64,000 nucleotides of DNA from Thermoanaerobacter pseudethanolicus ATCC 33223 (lineage in GTDB: Bacteria; Bacillota; Thermoanaerobacteria; Thermoanaerobacterales; Thermoanaerobacteraceae). Under the pieces are notes generated by a model. That model searched no databases, was not told the DNA's origin, and was given only the letters and a program-made list of their open reading frames with translations. Of the stretch, positions 44,131 to 52,581 are shown one piece after another (the first letter of the stretch is position 1; every line of letters starts with the position of its first letter). The position numbers were made by a program, and so were the translations under genes. The stretch covers positions 1,062,501-1,126,500 of the forward strand of contig NC_010321.1 of NCBI RefSeq assembly GCF_000019085.1, in the 5' to 3' direction.

Positions 44131-44506
44131 GTGAAAAGAGTAGACGATTTTGAAACGAGGAGTAAACATCTTCAACACATGACAGATGAAGAATTAGACG
44201 CATATTTCTGGGAATTGGCAGAAAAAATTGTAGACCCCTTGATAGAGTCGGCATATTATCACACATCTCCATCTATTGAGCGTTCTGTGCTTTTACGAAT
44301 GGGTTTTTCTGGTATTGAGGCAAAGGAGATTGTAAACAGAATTGAGGAAAGAGGGCTTTTGCCAAAAGGAGCAGGAAATATTGTGTTAAAAGTTGCAGAA
44401 AGACTCAAAAAAAGATTACCTTGCTGCTGGAAAAGCCATAGCTAACGGAGAGTACTTGGAGGTGCTTGATGATATAGCAAGGGAGGCTAGGAAAAATGAA
44501 GCTTGA
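44131..44506 (+). CDS. oraS: D-ornithine 4,5-aminomutase S subunit, interrupted by a one-base shift
   Basis: The frame from GTG 44131 gives normal OraS sequence for 94 residues (TPSIERSVLLRMGFS-like core and GLLPKGAGNIVLKVAERLKK), then ends early at 44445 in an unrelated tail. Moving forward one base within the A7 run at 44407-44413 restores DYLAAGKAIANGEYLEVLDD and ends at 44506, 124 residues in all, close to the 121 of the studied enzyme. The restored end overlaps oraE by 11 bases, as expected in a coupled pair. It may be a sequencing error, a recent mutation or a translated frameshift. Confidence 0.9.
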
Positions 44507-46700
44507 AAAGGATAAAAAAATAGATATTGAAGAGATTTTAAAAGATTTAGATAAATATGTGCCGAGAAGAAGAGGATGGCACTGGAGAGAGGATGTAGGC
44601 AAACACAAAATTGGCGATTTTGAGTATTATCAGGTTTCAAAACCACTTAAAAACAGTATTCCACTTCCTGCTGCAAAACACTTTGGAAACATTGATCCTC
44701 AGCCAGATTGTGTGATAACTACAGAAATAGCTTCAGGAAGGTTTGAAGATGATATAAGGCGCATGAGGATGGCAGCATGGCATGGAGCAGACCACATAAT
44801 GGTAATCAGAACTTTAGGACAAAGTCATTTTGATGGACTTATTGAAGGAACACCTGAGGGTGTAGGAGGAGTTCCTATTTCGAGAAAACAAATAAGAGCG
44901 ACGAGAAAAGCATTGGATTTAATTGAAGATGAAGTCGGTAGGCCTATAAACTTTCACTCTTATGTAAGTGGAATAGCTGGACCTGAAGTAGCTGTTATGT
45001 TCGCTGAAGAAGGGGTAAATGGTGCCCATCAAGACCCTCAGTACAATGTCCTTTATAGAAATATAAACATGGTAAGGTCTTTTGTAGATGCAGCAGTTGC
45101 TAAGAAAATAATGGCAGATGCTAATATACTTCAAATTGATGGTGCTCATAACGCCAATGCAACAGCAAAATATGGATGGAAAGTTATGCCTGAACTTTTA
45201 GTACAGCATGCCATAAATACACTTTATTCGAGAAAAGTAGGAATGAAACCAGAAAACATAGCCTTATCTACAGTGCCACCAAATGCTCCACCAACTCCTT
45301 CTATACGTTTGGATTTGCCTTATGCAGTGGCTTTAAGACAACTTTTTAAAGATTATAAAATGAGGGCACAGATGAACACAAAATATATTGAGCACGATAC
45401 AAGAGAAGCAACTGTGACACATGTGCTTAACCTTTTAATATCTCGATTGACATCTGCAGACATACAAAGTACTATTACTCCTGATGAGGGAAGAAATGTA
45501 CCATGGCATTACAACAATATAAACGCGATAAACACTGCTAAACAAGCCCTTATAGGCATGGATGGCCTTAAAGAGATGGTAAAACTCAATTTTGATGGAG
45601 AGTTAGGCAAAAAAGTAAGAGAATTAAAGATGAGAGCCATTCTCTTTATGGAAGAAATTTTAGAAGTTGGAGGATACTTTAAGGCAGTAGAAGAAGGTTT
45701 CTTTGTGGATTCAGGCTATTATCCAGAGAGAAATGGAGATGGCATAGTAAGAACTATAAATGGTGGTATTGGCGCCGGTACTGTTTACAAAAGAGATAAA
45801 GACTATATGGCGCCGGTATGCTCTCACTTTGGATATAACAATTTGCCAGAAGGGCTTAATAAACCTTGCGATTTAATAAATGGATGTACTCTTTGCAAGC
45901 ATGAGAAAATTCAATATATAGACGAATTAGATGAAAGTGACAATGTAGAAAATAGATTGAAAGAAACTGTTGAGTATAGAAAAGGAGATAAAATAAAACC
46001 AGAAGTGGAGTGGGCAGGAGACGGCATAATAAGCATGAACCTATTTTTGCCTGTAGATGAAAGGACTGCTGAATACGCGGCTATTAAATACGCAGAAAAG
46101 CTGGGGCTTACTGATGTAGTCGTTTTAGGTAAACTTCCAATGCATCCTGCAGAGGGAACGTACGTGGAAGTAAGAGGACGTGTTCAATTTTCTATTGACA
46201 AAAATGAATTAGAAATACCGCCGCAAGAGGAAATACTTTCAGATGAGGAAATAGAAGGAGATATCAAGAGAAAGCCTATGAAGGTGGTTGCTGCAACTGT
46301 AGGAAATGATGAACATTCTGTGGGCTTAAGAGAGATTTTGGATATAAAACACGGCGGAATTGAAAAATACGGCATAAAATTTACTTACCTTGGTACTTCT
46401 TGCCCTGCAGAAAAGTTAGTTGATGCAGCTATAGAGGAAAATGCTGATGCTATTTTAGTTAGCACTATAATAACCCATGATGATGTCCATATAAAGAATA
46501 TGAAAAAAATTCACGACTTTTGTGTAGAAAAGGGAATAAGAGATAAAGTAATTTTAGTAGGTGGAGGTACGCAAATTACAATCGACCTTGCTAAAAGTGT
46601 TGGCTTTGATGCAGGATTTGGAAGGGGTACAAAAGGAAATCAAGTGGCAAGTTTTTTAGTTAAAAAAAGAAGGGAAAAGGAAAATGAAGAAAACAATTGA
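44496..46700 (+). CDS. oraE: D-ornithine 4,5-aminomutase E subunit
   Basis: A 734-residue B12- and PLP-dependent mutase subunit that converts D-ornithine to 2,4-diaminopentanoate. A TIM-barrel region holds HGADHIMVIRTLGQSHFDGL near 90-110 and FHSYVSGIAGPEVAVMFAEEG. The C-terminal cobalamin domain starts near 595 with the base-off motif D-x-H-x2-G in GNDEHSVGL and continues to VGGGTQI. The full catalytic set appears intact. Overlaps glmL-like gene by 17 bases. Confidence 0.96.
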   Translation: MKLEKDKKIDIEEILKDLDKYVPRRRGWHWREDVGKHKIGDFEYYQVSKPLKNSIPLPAAKHFGNIDPQPDCVITTEIASGRFEDDIRRMRMAAWHGADHIMVIRTLGQSHFDGLIEGTPEGVGGVPISRKQIRATRKALDLIEDEVGRPINFHSYVSGIAGPEVAVMFAEEGVNGAHQDPQYNVLYRNINMVRSFVDAAVAKKIMADANILQIDGAHNANATAKYGWKVMPELLVQHAINTLYSRKVGMKPENIALSTVPPNAPPTPSIRLDLPYAVALRQLFKDYKMRAQMNTKYIEHDTREATVTHVLNLLISRLTSADIQSTITPDEGRNVPWHYNNINAINTAKQALIGMDGLKEMVKLNFDGELGKKVRELKMRAILFMEEILEVGGYFKAVEEGFFVDSGYYPERNGDGIVRTINGGIGAGTVYKRDKDYMAPVCSHFGYNNLPEGLNKPCDLINGCTLCKHEKIQYIDELDESDNVENRLKETVEYRKGDKIKPEVEWAGDGIISMNLFLPVDERTAEYAAIKYAEKLGLTDVVVLGKLPMHPAEGTYVEVRGRVQFSIDKNELEIPPQEEILSDEEIEGDIKRKPMKVVAATVGNDEHSVGLREILDIKHGGIEKYGIKFTYLGTSCPAEKLVDAAIEENADAILVSTIITHDDVHIKNMKKIHDFCVEKGIRDKVILVGGGTQITIDLAKSVGFDAGFGRGTKGNQVASFLVKKRREKENEENN

Positions 46701-48027
46701 CATATTTGTAGCTGAGGTTGGAAGTACTACGACAACTGTAAATGCCTTTATTCTCGGAAACAACCCTGTTTTTATAGGTCAGGGGGTGGCTCCTACCACA
46801 GTCTTAGATGGGGATGTGAATATTGGCCTTGAGGGGGCTATTGAGGATTTAAAAGATAAAATTGGAGATTTTGTATATAGTGAGATGCTTGCTTGTAGCA
46901 GTGCTGCTGGTGGCCTCAAAATGACTGTACATGGCTTAGTCTACGACATGACTGTAAGGGCAGCTAAAGAGGCTGCCCTTGGGGCAGGAGCCAATATAAA
47001 ACTTATAACAGCAGGAAAACTGAGAAGAACGGATTTAGAAAAAATAAAACAAATAAAACCAAACATAATACTTTTAGCAGGTGGAGTGGATTTCGGAGAT
47101 AGAGAAACTGCTCTTTATAATGCAGAAAAGTTAGCAGAAATGAAACTAAATGTTCCTGTCATTTATGCAGGCAATATAGAGAACAGAGAAGAAATTTCCT
47201 ACATTTTTCAAGAAGCCAGTCAGGAAGTATACATTGTAGACAATGTTTATCCATCAATTGACAATTTAAATGTAGAACCGACAAGAAAAATGATTCAAAA
47301 AGTTTTTGAAAAGCATATTGTAACAGCGCCAGGTATGAGTAAAGTAAAAGAATTGGTGACAGGAAATATAATCCCAACGCCAGGTGCTGTCATGGAATGT
47401 GCTATACTTCTTTACAATGACATAGGTGATTTGATGGTAGTGGATATAGGTGGAGCTACTACAGATGTTCATTCTGTTACTGAAGGAAGCGATGAAATAC
47501 AAAAAATAACTGTAAATCCAGAGCCTTTGGCTAAACGCACAGTAGAGGGGGATTTGGGGGTTTTTGTTAATTCAAGAAATTTATTTGATTTGTGCGGAGA
47601 GGATATATATAAAAAATTCAGTAATGCAGAGGAACTAATAAACAATATAAAGCCAATACCACAAACAGAAGAAGAAAAAGAATTTGTGATATATCTTGCA
47701 AGCAAGGCATTAGAAGTGGCAGTAAAGCGTCACGCAGGTAAATTAAGCAGTTATTTTGGACCTACAGGAAGAACCTTTTATGCGGAAGGAAGAGATTTGA
47801 CAAATGTTAAATGGATAATAGGTACCGGTGGAATATTTTCAAGACTTGAAGGAGGAGAAAAATTATTAGAAAATATAAATGATGGAGGAAGTGGAAAAGA
47901 GCTTTATCCTCCTTCATCGGCAAAAGTTTTAATTGACAGAGATTATATCATGGCGGTTTGTGGTGTTTTGTCTAAGAAATATCCTGACGAAGCTTTGAAA
48001 TTAATAAAAAATAGCTTTGGCATTTAG
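46684..48027 (+). CDS. GlmL/MutL family protein (mutase-associated, ASKHA-like)
   Basis: A 447-residue protein of the glutamate mutase L family, with VAEVGSTTTTVNAF near 9 and MVVDIGGATTDVHSV near 250, both actin-like phosphate loops. It occurs next to B12 aminomutases and is believed to reactivate the enzyme by exchanging damaged cobalamin; this is inferred from location and ATPase fold. Between oraE and orr as in Clostridium sticklandii. Confidence 0.92.
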   Translation: MKKTIDIFVAEVGSTTTTVNAFILGNNPVFIGQGVAPTTVLDGDVNIGLEGAIEDLKDKIGDFVYSEMLACSSAAGGLKMTVHGLVYDMTVRAAKEAALGAGANIKLITAGKLRRTDLEKIKQIKPNIILLAGGVDFGDRETALYNAEKLAEMKLNVPVIYAGNIENREEISYIFQEASQEVYIVDNVYPSIDNLNVEPTRKMIQKVFEKHIVTAPGMSKVKELVTGNIIPTPGAVMECAILLYNDIGDLMVVDIGGATTDVHSVTEGSDEIQKITVNPEPLAKRTVEGDLGVFVNSRNLFDLCGEDIYKKFSNAEELINNIKPIPQTEEEKEFVIYLASKALEVAVKRHAGKLSSYFGPTGRTFYAEGRDLTNVKWIIGTGGIFSRLEGGEKLLENINDGGSGKELYPPSSAKVLIDRDYIMAVCGVLSKKYPDEALKLIKNSFGI

Positions 48028-48043
48028 AAATGGGGGAGATTAA

Positions 48044-49108
48044 ATGTATCCCTTGTTGAGAATAAACTTAGTAAAACTTCGAGAAAATACACAAACTATC
48101 GTTAATTTGTGTGAAAAGAAAAATATAAAGGTAGTAGGTGTTACAAAAGTTTTTTGTGCTATTCCAGAAGTAGCACAGACGATGGTAAAAGGTGGAGTAG
48201 AAATTTTAGGAGATTCTCGAATCAAAAATTTAAAAAAATTACAACACATACCGGTACCTAAAATGCTTCTTCGAATTCCCATGAAAAGTGAAGTGGAAGA
48301 AGTTATAAAATATGCAGATATAAGCCTAAACTCAGAAATAGATACAATAAAAAGCCTGTCAGAAGAGGCAAAAAAACAAAGGAAAATTCATGAAATAATC
48401 CTAATGGTAGACTTAGGGGATTTGAGAGAGGGTGTATTAAAAGAGGATGTTATTCCAATAGTAGAACAAATAGTAAAACTAGAAGGCATAAGACTTCGAG
48501 GAATAGGTACTAATTTAACTTGTTATGGTTCAGTTATCCCTACCCCAGATATATTAGAAGAGCTTGTGGAAATAAAAAATTCTATCAACAAAAAATTTAA
48601 CTTGAATTTGGATATAGTCTCAGGAGGAAACTCAAGCAGTCTGTACTTAGTTCAAAATGGTCTCATACCAAGAGAAATAACGCAACTTAGAATAGGAGAA
48701 GCTATTGTCTTAGGTAGGGAAACAGCTTTTGGAGACAGAATTCCCCATACTTATGACGATGTATTTACTTTAGAAGCACAGATAGTCGAATTAAAAGAAA
48801 AACCTTCTTATCCACGAGGTATATTAGGAATGGATGCTTTTGGAGAAAGACAAGTATATGTGGATAGGGGGATAATGAAAAGAGCAATTTTGGCTATAGG
48901 AAGACAGGATGTCAATATGAATGACCTAATTCCTATAGACAGCTCTATTGAATTAATAGGTTCAAGCAGTGACCATTTAATTGTAAATGTTACAAATTCC
49001 ACATATCCATATAAAGTTGGAGATATAATAAAGTTCAAACTGAGATATGGAGGGATTTTATCCTGTTCTACCTCTGAATATGTAGAAAAAGTCATTGAAG
49101 AGGCGTAA
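48044..49108 (+). CDS. orr: Ornithine racemase
   Basis: A 354-residue PLP enzyme of the alanine racemase-like fold III. The PLP lysine is in VVGVTKVFCAI near 35, with DLGDLREGVLKED near 127 and VSGGNSSSLYL near 187. It supplies D-ornithine for OraSE from L-ornithine. Last gene of the operon, followed by a terminator. Confidence 0.92.
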   Translation: MYPLLRINLVKLRENTQTIVNLCEKKNIKVVGVTKVFCAIPEVAQTMVKGGVEILGDSRIKNLKKLQHIPVPKMLLRIPMKSEVEEVIKYADISLNSEIDTIKSLSEEAKKQRKIHEIILMVDLGDLREGVLKEDVIPIVEQIVKLEGIRLRGIGTNLTCYGSVIPTPDILEELVEIKNSINKKFNLNLDIVSGGNSSSLYLVQNGLIPREITQLRIGEAIVLGRETAFGDRIPHTYDDVFTLEAQIVELKEKPSYPRGILGMDAFGERQVYVDRGIMKRAILAIGRQDVNMNDLIPIDSSIELIGSSSDHLIVNVTNSTYPYKVGDIIKFKLRYGGILSCSTSEYVEKVIEEA

Positions 49109-49124
49109 AAATGCGCCTCTTTTT
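49099..49124 (+). terminator. Terminator of the ornithine operon
   Basis: AGAGGCG, loop of eight, CGCCTCT, then TTTT; it overlaps the orr stop. Confidence 0.82.
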
Positions 49125-49193
49125 GCATTATGAAAAATTTGAAGGGATTGCTATAATAGAGTGAGGAATAATATTTTTTAGGAGGGTTTTAAA

Positions 49194-49486
49194 ATGATAA
49201 TAGGTTTAGGGCATGTAGCCTACAAAGTCACAGATATTGACAGAAGCATAGAGTTTTATTGTGAAAAATTAGGTCTAAAAGAAGCATTTAGGTTAAACCA
49301 TGAAAATGGAGAATTAATGCTTGTATATCTAAAAGTGGCGGAGGGACAATTCATTGAACTTTTTCCCGGAGGAATCGACAAGGGAAAAGATGAAGATGAA
49401 AGGGCAGGCTTTAAACATTTGTGTCTAGAATAGAACTAATGCAAATAATGCCGGGTTCTTTGCAAGATAAAGCAAAAGAATTATAG
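49194..49486 (+). pseudogene. VOC/glyoxalase family gene with internal deletion
   Basis: The first 79 codons give a normal VOC N-terminus (GHVAYKVTDIDRSIEFYCEKLGL and an FKHLCLE end), then a stop at 49431-49433. Directly after, in another frame, IELMQIMPGSLQDKAKEL to TAG 49484-49486 is the usual C-terminus of this family. About 40-45 codons, with the WIxDPDGNR part, are missing. An internal deletion with a shift is the simplest reading. Strong ribosome site AGGAGG remains. Confidence 0.8.
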
Positions 49487-49497
49487 AAAATTAAGTG

Positions 49498-49526
49498 TTG
49501 ACAACCACTTTTTTAAGTGGTATTCT
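49498..49526 (+). promoter_or_regulatory. Promoter with Rrf2/IscR-type dyad
   Basis: TTGACA (49498-49503), 17 bases, TATTCT (49521-49526). The spacer is nearly filled by the dyad ACCACTT-TTTT-AAGTGGT (49504-49521), suitable for self-repression by the product of the next gene. Confidence 0.78.
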
Positions 49527-49574
49527 TTTTGTTGAAATCCGGGTAAAATAGTAGGAATTCAGGGGTGGATAATC

Positions 49575-50024
49575 GTGAAACTATCTACAAAAGGTCGATA
49601 TGGGATACAAGCTATGTTTGAATTAGCCCTTTACTACGGGGAAGGCCCCATTTCTTTAAAGACAATTGCCGAAAATGAAGGACTTTCTGAGCATTATCTA
49701 GAACAGCTTATAGCAATCCTTAGAAAAGCTGACCTTGTGAAAAGTGTCAGAGGAGCACAAGGGGGATATATGCTAGCGGCTCCTCCTGATAAGATAACTG
49801 TTGGAGATGTGATAAGAACGTTGGAAGGTTCATTGGCTCCTGCAGATTGCGTTTTGGAAGATACTCCTTTTGAATGCAGCAGAGCAGGAGGTTGTCCGAC
49901 GAAGTTGGTGATGGAAAGAATAAGAGACAGTATAAATAAAGTGATAGACTCTATTACTTTACAGGATATGGTGGATGATTACAGGCGATTAAATCAAAAA
50001 AGTGCTTTTATGTATTACATTTAG
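49575..50024 (+). CDS. iscR: Rrf2/IscR-type [2Fe-2S] transcriptional regulator
   Basis: A 149-residue winged-helix regulator (STKGRYGIQAMFELA, then LSEHYLEQLIAILRKADLVKSVRGAQGGY). Cys in ADC, FEC and GGC near 95-110 match the three cluster cysteines of IscR-like proteins. It probably senses Fe-S status and represses its own promoter. In many Firmicutes nifS and iscU/nifU lie between iscR and mnmA; here mnmA follows after only 57 bases. Confidence 0.9.
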   Translation: MKLSTKGRYGIQAMFELALYYGEGPISLKTIAENEGLSEHYLEQLIAILRKADLVKSVRGAQGGYMLAAPPDKITVGDVIRTLEGSLAPADCVLEDTPFECSRAGGCPTKLVMERIRDSINKVIDSITLQDMVDDYRRLNQKSAFMYYI

Positions 50025-50081
50025 GGAAATAATAATTTTAGGACTTTTATAGGACTTTTAAAGGAGGATTTTATATATAAC

Positions 50082-51176
50082 ATGGAGATAAACAATAGAG
50101 TAGCAATTGGAATGAGTGGAGGAGTAGATAGCTCTGTAGCTGCATATCTTTTAAAAAAGCAAGGATTTGATGTTATAGGTCTTACAATGAGAGTATGGGT
50201 AGACCATGAAGCTAAAGCTTTTGATAGCGATAAGAGTTGTTGTTCTTTAAAAGCTACACAAGATGCAAAGAAAGTTGCAGAGATATTGGGAATACCTCAT
50301 TACACAGTTGATTTGAGTAAAATCTTTTATGATAAAATAGTAAATTATTTTGTCAATGAATATTTAAAAGGAAGGACTCCTAATCCTTGTGTATTGTGTA
50401 ATAGGCAAATAAAATTTGGAGAGCTTTTAGAGAAAGCATTTGAGTTGGGAGCTTATTACATTGCTACAGGCCATTATGTCAGAAAAGAGTATGATGAAAA
50501 AACAAAAAGATATTTATTAAAAAAAGGTATAGATTCTTCTAAGGATCAAAGCTATGTCTTATATCGTTTGACACAGAAGCAGTTAGAACATGCTCTTTTC
50601 CCTTTAGGAAATTACAAAAAAGAAGAAATAAGAGCTTTAGCAGAGGAGTTAAAGCTACCTGTTGCTAAAAAGCCAGAGAGTCAAGAAATTTGTTTTATCC
50701 CAGATAATGATTACAGCGGATTGATAAAAAGGCAAGTTAAAGATGAAATAAAGCCAGGAGAATTTAGAGATGTTCACGGTAAATTTTTAGGGTATCATAA
50801 AGGAATAATACATTATACAATTGGTCAGAGAAGAGGATTAGGTTTATCTTCTGATAGGCCTTTATACGTCGTGGATATAGATGTGAAAAACAATGTAGTT
50901 GTTGTTGGACATCAAGAAGATGTGTGGGGAGAAGAGCTAATATCCTCAAATAACAATTTTATTTCCATTGAAAAACTTGAAAAGGAAATGAAGGTAACTG
51001 CAAAAATACGCTACACAGCTAAAGAAGAAGAGGCTATTATAAAGCCATATGAAGAAGATAAAGTATTAGTGAAATTTTTAAAACCTCAAAGAGCTATAAC
51101 TCCAGGACAATCAGTTGTCTTTTACGATAAGGATGTAGTAGTAGGAGGAGGAATAATTGAAAGGAAGCTTAAATAA
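50082..51176 (+). CDS. mnmA: tRNA-specific 2-thiouridylase MnmA
   Basis: A 364-residue enzyme that thiolates U34 of tRNA Lys, Glu and Gln. PP-loop GMSGGVDSSVAA near 9-20; the first catalytic Cys in NPCVLCNRQIKFG near 104; SKDQSYVLYRL near 154; second catalytic Cys in SQEICFIPD near 202; GQRRGLGLSS near 248. It needs a cysteine desulfurase sulfur donor, and none is encoded next to it. Ribosome site AAAGGAGG. Confidence 0.97.
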   Translation: MEINNRVAIGMSGGVDSSVAAYLLKKQGFDVIGLTMRVWVDHEAKAFDSDKSCCSLKATQDAKKVAEILGIPHYTVDLSKIFYDKIVNYFVNEYLKGRTPNPCVLCNRQIKFGELLEKAFELGAYYIATGHYVRKEYDEKTKRYLLKKGIDSSKDQSYVLYRLTQKQLEHALFPLGNYKKEEIRALAEELKLPVAKKPESQEICFIPDNDYSGLIKRQVKDEIKPGEFRDVHGKFLGYHKGIIHYTIGQRRGLGLSSDRPLYVVDIDVKNNVVVVGHQEDVWGEELISSNNNFISIEKLEKEMKVTAKIRYTAKEEEAIIKPYEEDKVLVKFLKPQRAITPGQSVVFYDKDVVVGGGIIERKLK

Positions 51177-51177
51177 G

Positions 51178-51202
51178 TGCACACAAAAAGTGTGCATTTT
51201 TT
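51178..51202 (+). terminator. Terminator of mnmA
   Basis: TGCACAC, loop AAAAA, GTGTGCA, then six T. Confidence 0.9.
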
Positions 51203-51263
51203 ATTTTAAAAAGGGAAATCTATAAAAAGCAGAAATTTTTTTAGATTTCAAAGGAGGGCTTTT

Positions 51264-51425
51264 ATGAATAGAGACAAATATATAAAGGGATTTTTAGCAG
51301 GAATAGTAACTGCAGCATATATAATACCTAAGATAGACATGAAAAAATATAGACGTTATAGAGATATGATAGAAAAAAATATGACAAAAATATGGCGTAC
51401 AATGAACAAAATAAAAATCAAATAG
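51264..51425 (+). CDS. Small basic protein with one hydrophobic segment
   Basis: A 53-residue frame with a very good ribosome site (AAAGGAGGGC, 7 bases before ATG). Residues about 8-22 are hydrophobic (IKGFLAGIVTAAYIIPK), and the rest is rich in Lys, Arg and Tyr with an amphipathic look. It resembles YtxH-type short membrane-tethered proteins only in style; I do not recognise a family. It ends 18 bases before the AI-2E permease start. Confidence 0.65.
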   Translation: MNRDKYIKGFLAGIVTAAYIIPKIDMKKYRRYRDMIEKNMTKIWRTMNKIKIK

Positions 51426-51442
51426 ATTTTTCAGGTGATAAA

Positions 51443-52468
51443 ATGCAAATTAAAAAAACGTATCTACTTTTTTTAATCATTGGTGCCACAGGTTTATTAT
51501 ATTTTTTTATAAAGAATTGGGTGAGTATTAAAAATATACTTTCCCCATTTTTTGTTTCTGCTTTAATAGCCTATTTATTAAATCCAATGGTAAAATTTTT
51601 TAATTCAAAAGGTTTTTCTATCTTCTTATCAATTCTTTTAGTGTTTTTAATAGTGGCGTCAGGAATATTATTTTTTTCTTTTTACATAGTTCCTTTGTTG
51701 ATAAATGAATTCATCGCTCTTTTACAAATGATACCCTTTTATGCAGAAGAAATTCAAAAGCTTTTAATACAACTAAAATTTAACTATTTATCTTATCTTC
51801 CGCCTCAAGTTGAAAAGGTGTTAGATAAAAATTTGGGTAGTTTAAACAATGCTTTTACATACCACATTGATTCTGCCTTTAAATCTGTTATTACCATATT
51901 AAAAGATGCAGTAGATATAATAATCATACCAATTGTGACTTTTTATTTTTTAAAAGATAAAAAAGTTTTTAAAGAAGAAATAGAACGAATACTGCCGCAA
52001 AAATATTCTACTAAATTTTTTAACATACTTAAAAAAATAGATAAAATTTTAAGCAAATACCTAAGAGCACAAATTTATATTTCCACTTTTGTAGCGATTT
52101 TCACAATGATAGGACTTTCTTTAATTAAAGTTAAATATGCCTTTTTAATAGGAGTATTAGCTGGTATATTAAATATAATACCTTACGTAGGACCGATATT
52201 ATCTATTATTCCCACAGTTTTGATAGGTTTATTAGATTCTTTGACAAAAGGGTTTTGGGCATTAATTATATGTCTTTTAGTTCAACAGGTAGAAAATGCT
52301 TTTATTACTCCAAAAATAATGAGTGACAGTGTAGGGCTTCACCCTGTTACTGTAATTTTCTCATTAATTGCAGGAGGAGAGCTTTTTGGCATTTGGGGAC
52401 TTTTACTTTCTGTCCCTATCGTGGCAATGATTAAAGCTATTGTAATAGAGATTTTTATTGAGAAATAA
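51443..52468 (+). CDS. AI-2E family permease-like protein (YrrI type)
   Basis: A 341-residue protein of the AI-2E/PF01594 group with about seven or eight helices: LFLIIGATGLLYFFI, LSPFFVSALIAYLLNPMV, and the conserved C-terminal GILNIIPYVGPILSIIPT and SVGLHPVTVIFSLIAGG. Members include transporters and Na+/H+ antiporter-like proteins; substrate unknown. The start is ATG 51443 behind AGGTGAT; the ATG at 51392 lies within the small gene. Neighbour of alaS, as yrrI in Bacillus. Confidence 0.9.
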   Translation: MQIKKTYLLFLIIGATGLLYFFIKNWVSIKNILSPFFVSALIAYLLNPMVKFFNSKGFSIFLSILLVFLIVASGILFFSFYIVPLLINEFIALLQMIPFYAEEIQKLLIQLKFNYLSYLPPQVEKVLDKNLGSLNNAFTYHIDSAFKSVITILKDAVDIIIIPIVTFYFLKDKKVFKEEIERILPQKYSTKFFNILKKIDKILSKYLRAQIYISTFVAIFTMIGLSLIKVKYAFLIGVLAGILNIIPYVGPILSIIPTVLIGLLDSLTKGFWALIICLLVQQVENAFITPKIMSDSVGLHPVTVIFSLIAGGELFGIWGLLLSVPIVAMIKAIVIEIFIEK

Positions 52469-52476
52469 ACCAGTTA

Positions 52477-52505
52477 TTGACTTGTTATATTCAATCTTGT
52501 ATAAT
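52477..52505 (+). promoter_or_regulatory. Sigma-A promoter of alaS
   Basis: TTGACT, 17 bases, TATAAT; predicted start near 52512. Confidence 0.78.
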
Positions 52506-52519
52506 ATACTCAAAAAAGA

Positions 52520-52557
52520 GCGGGTAAAAGCCCGTCCCCAAATTTGGGACGGTTTTT
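52520..52557 (+). promoter_or_regulatory. Attenuator in the alaS leader
   Basis: A terminator CCGTCCC (52532-52538), loop CAAATTT, GGGACGG (52546-52552), five T lies between the promoter and alaS. An upstream CGGG (52521-52524) can pair with CCCG (52531-52534), which shares bases with the terminator arm, so the two folds exclude each other. The leader is about 70 bases, too short for a T-box. Confidence 0.7.
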
Positions 52558-52581
52558 ATTGTATCAAAAAGGAGGATTTTT

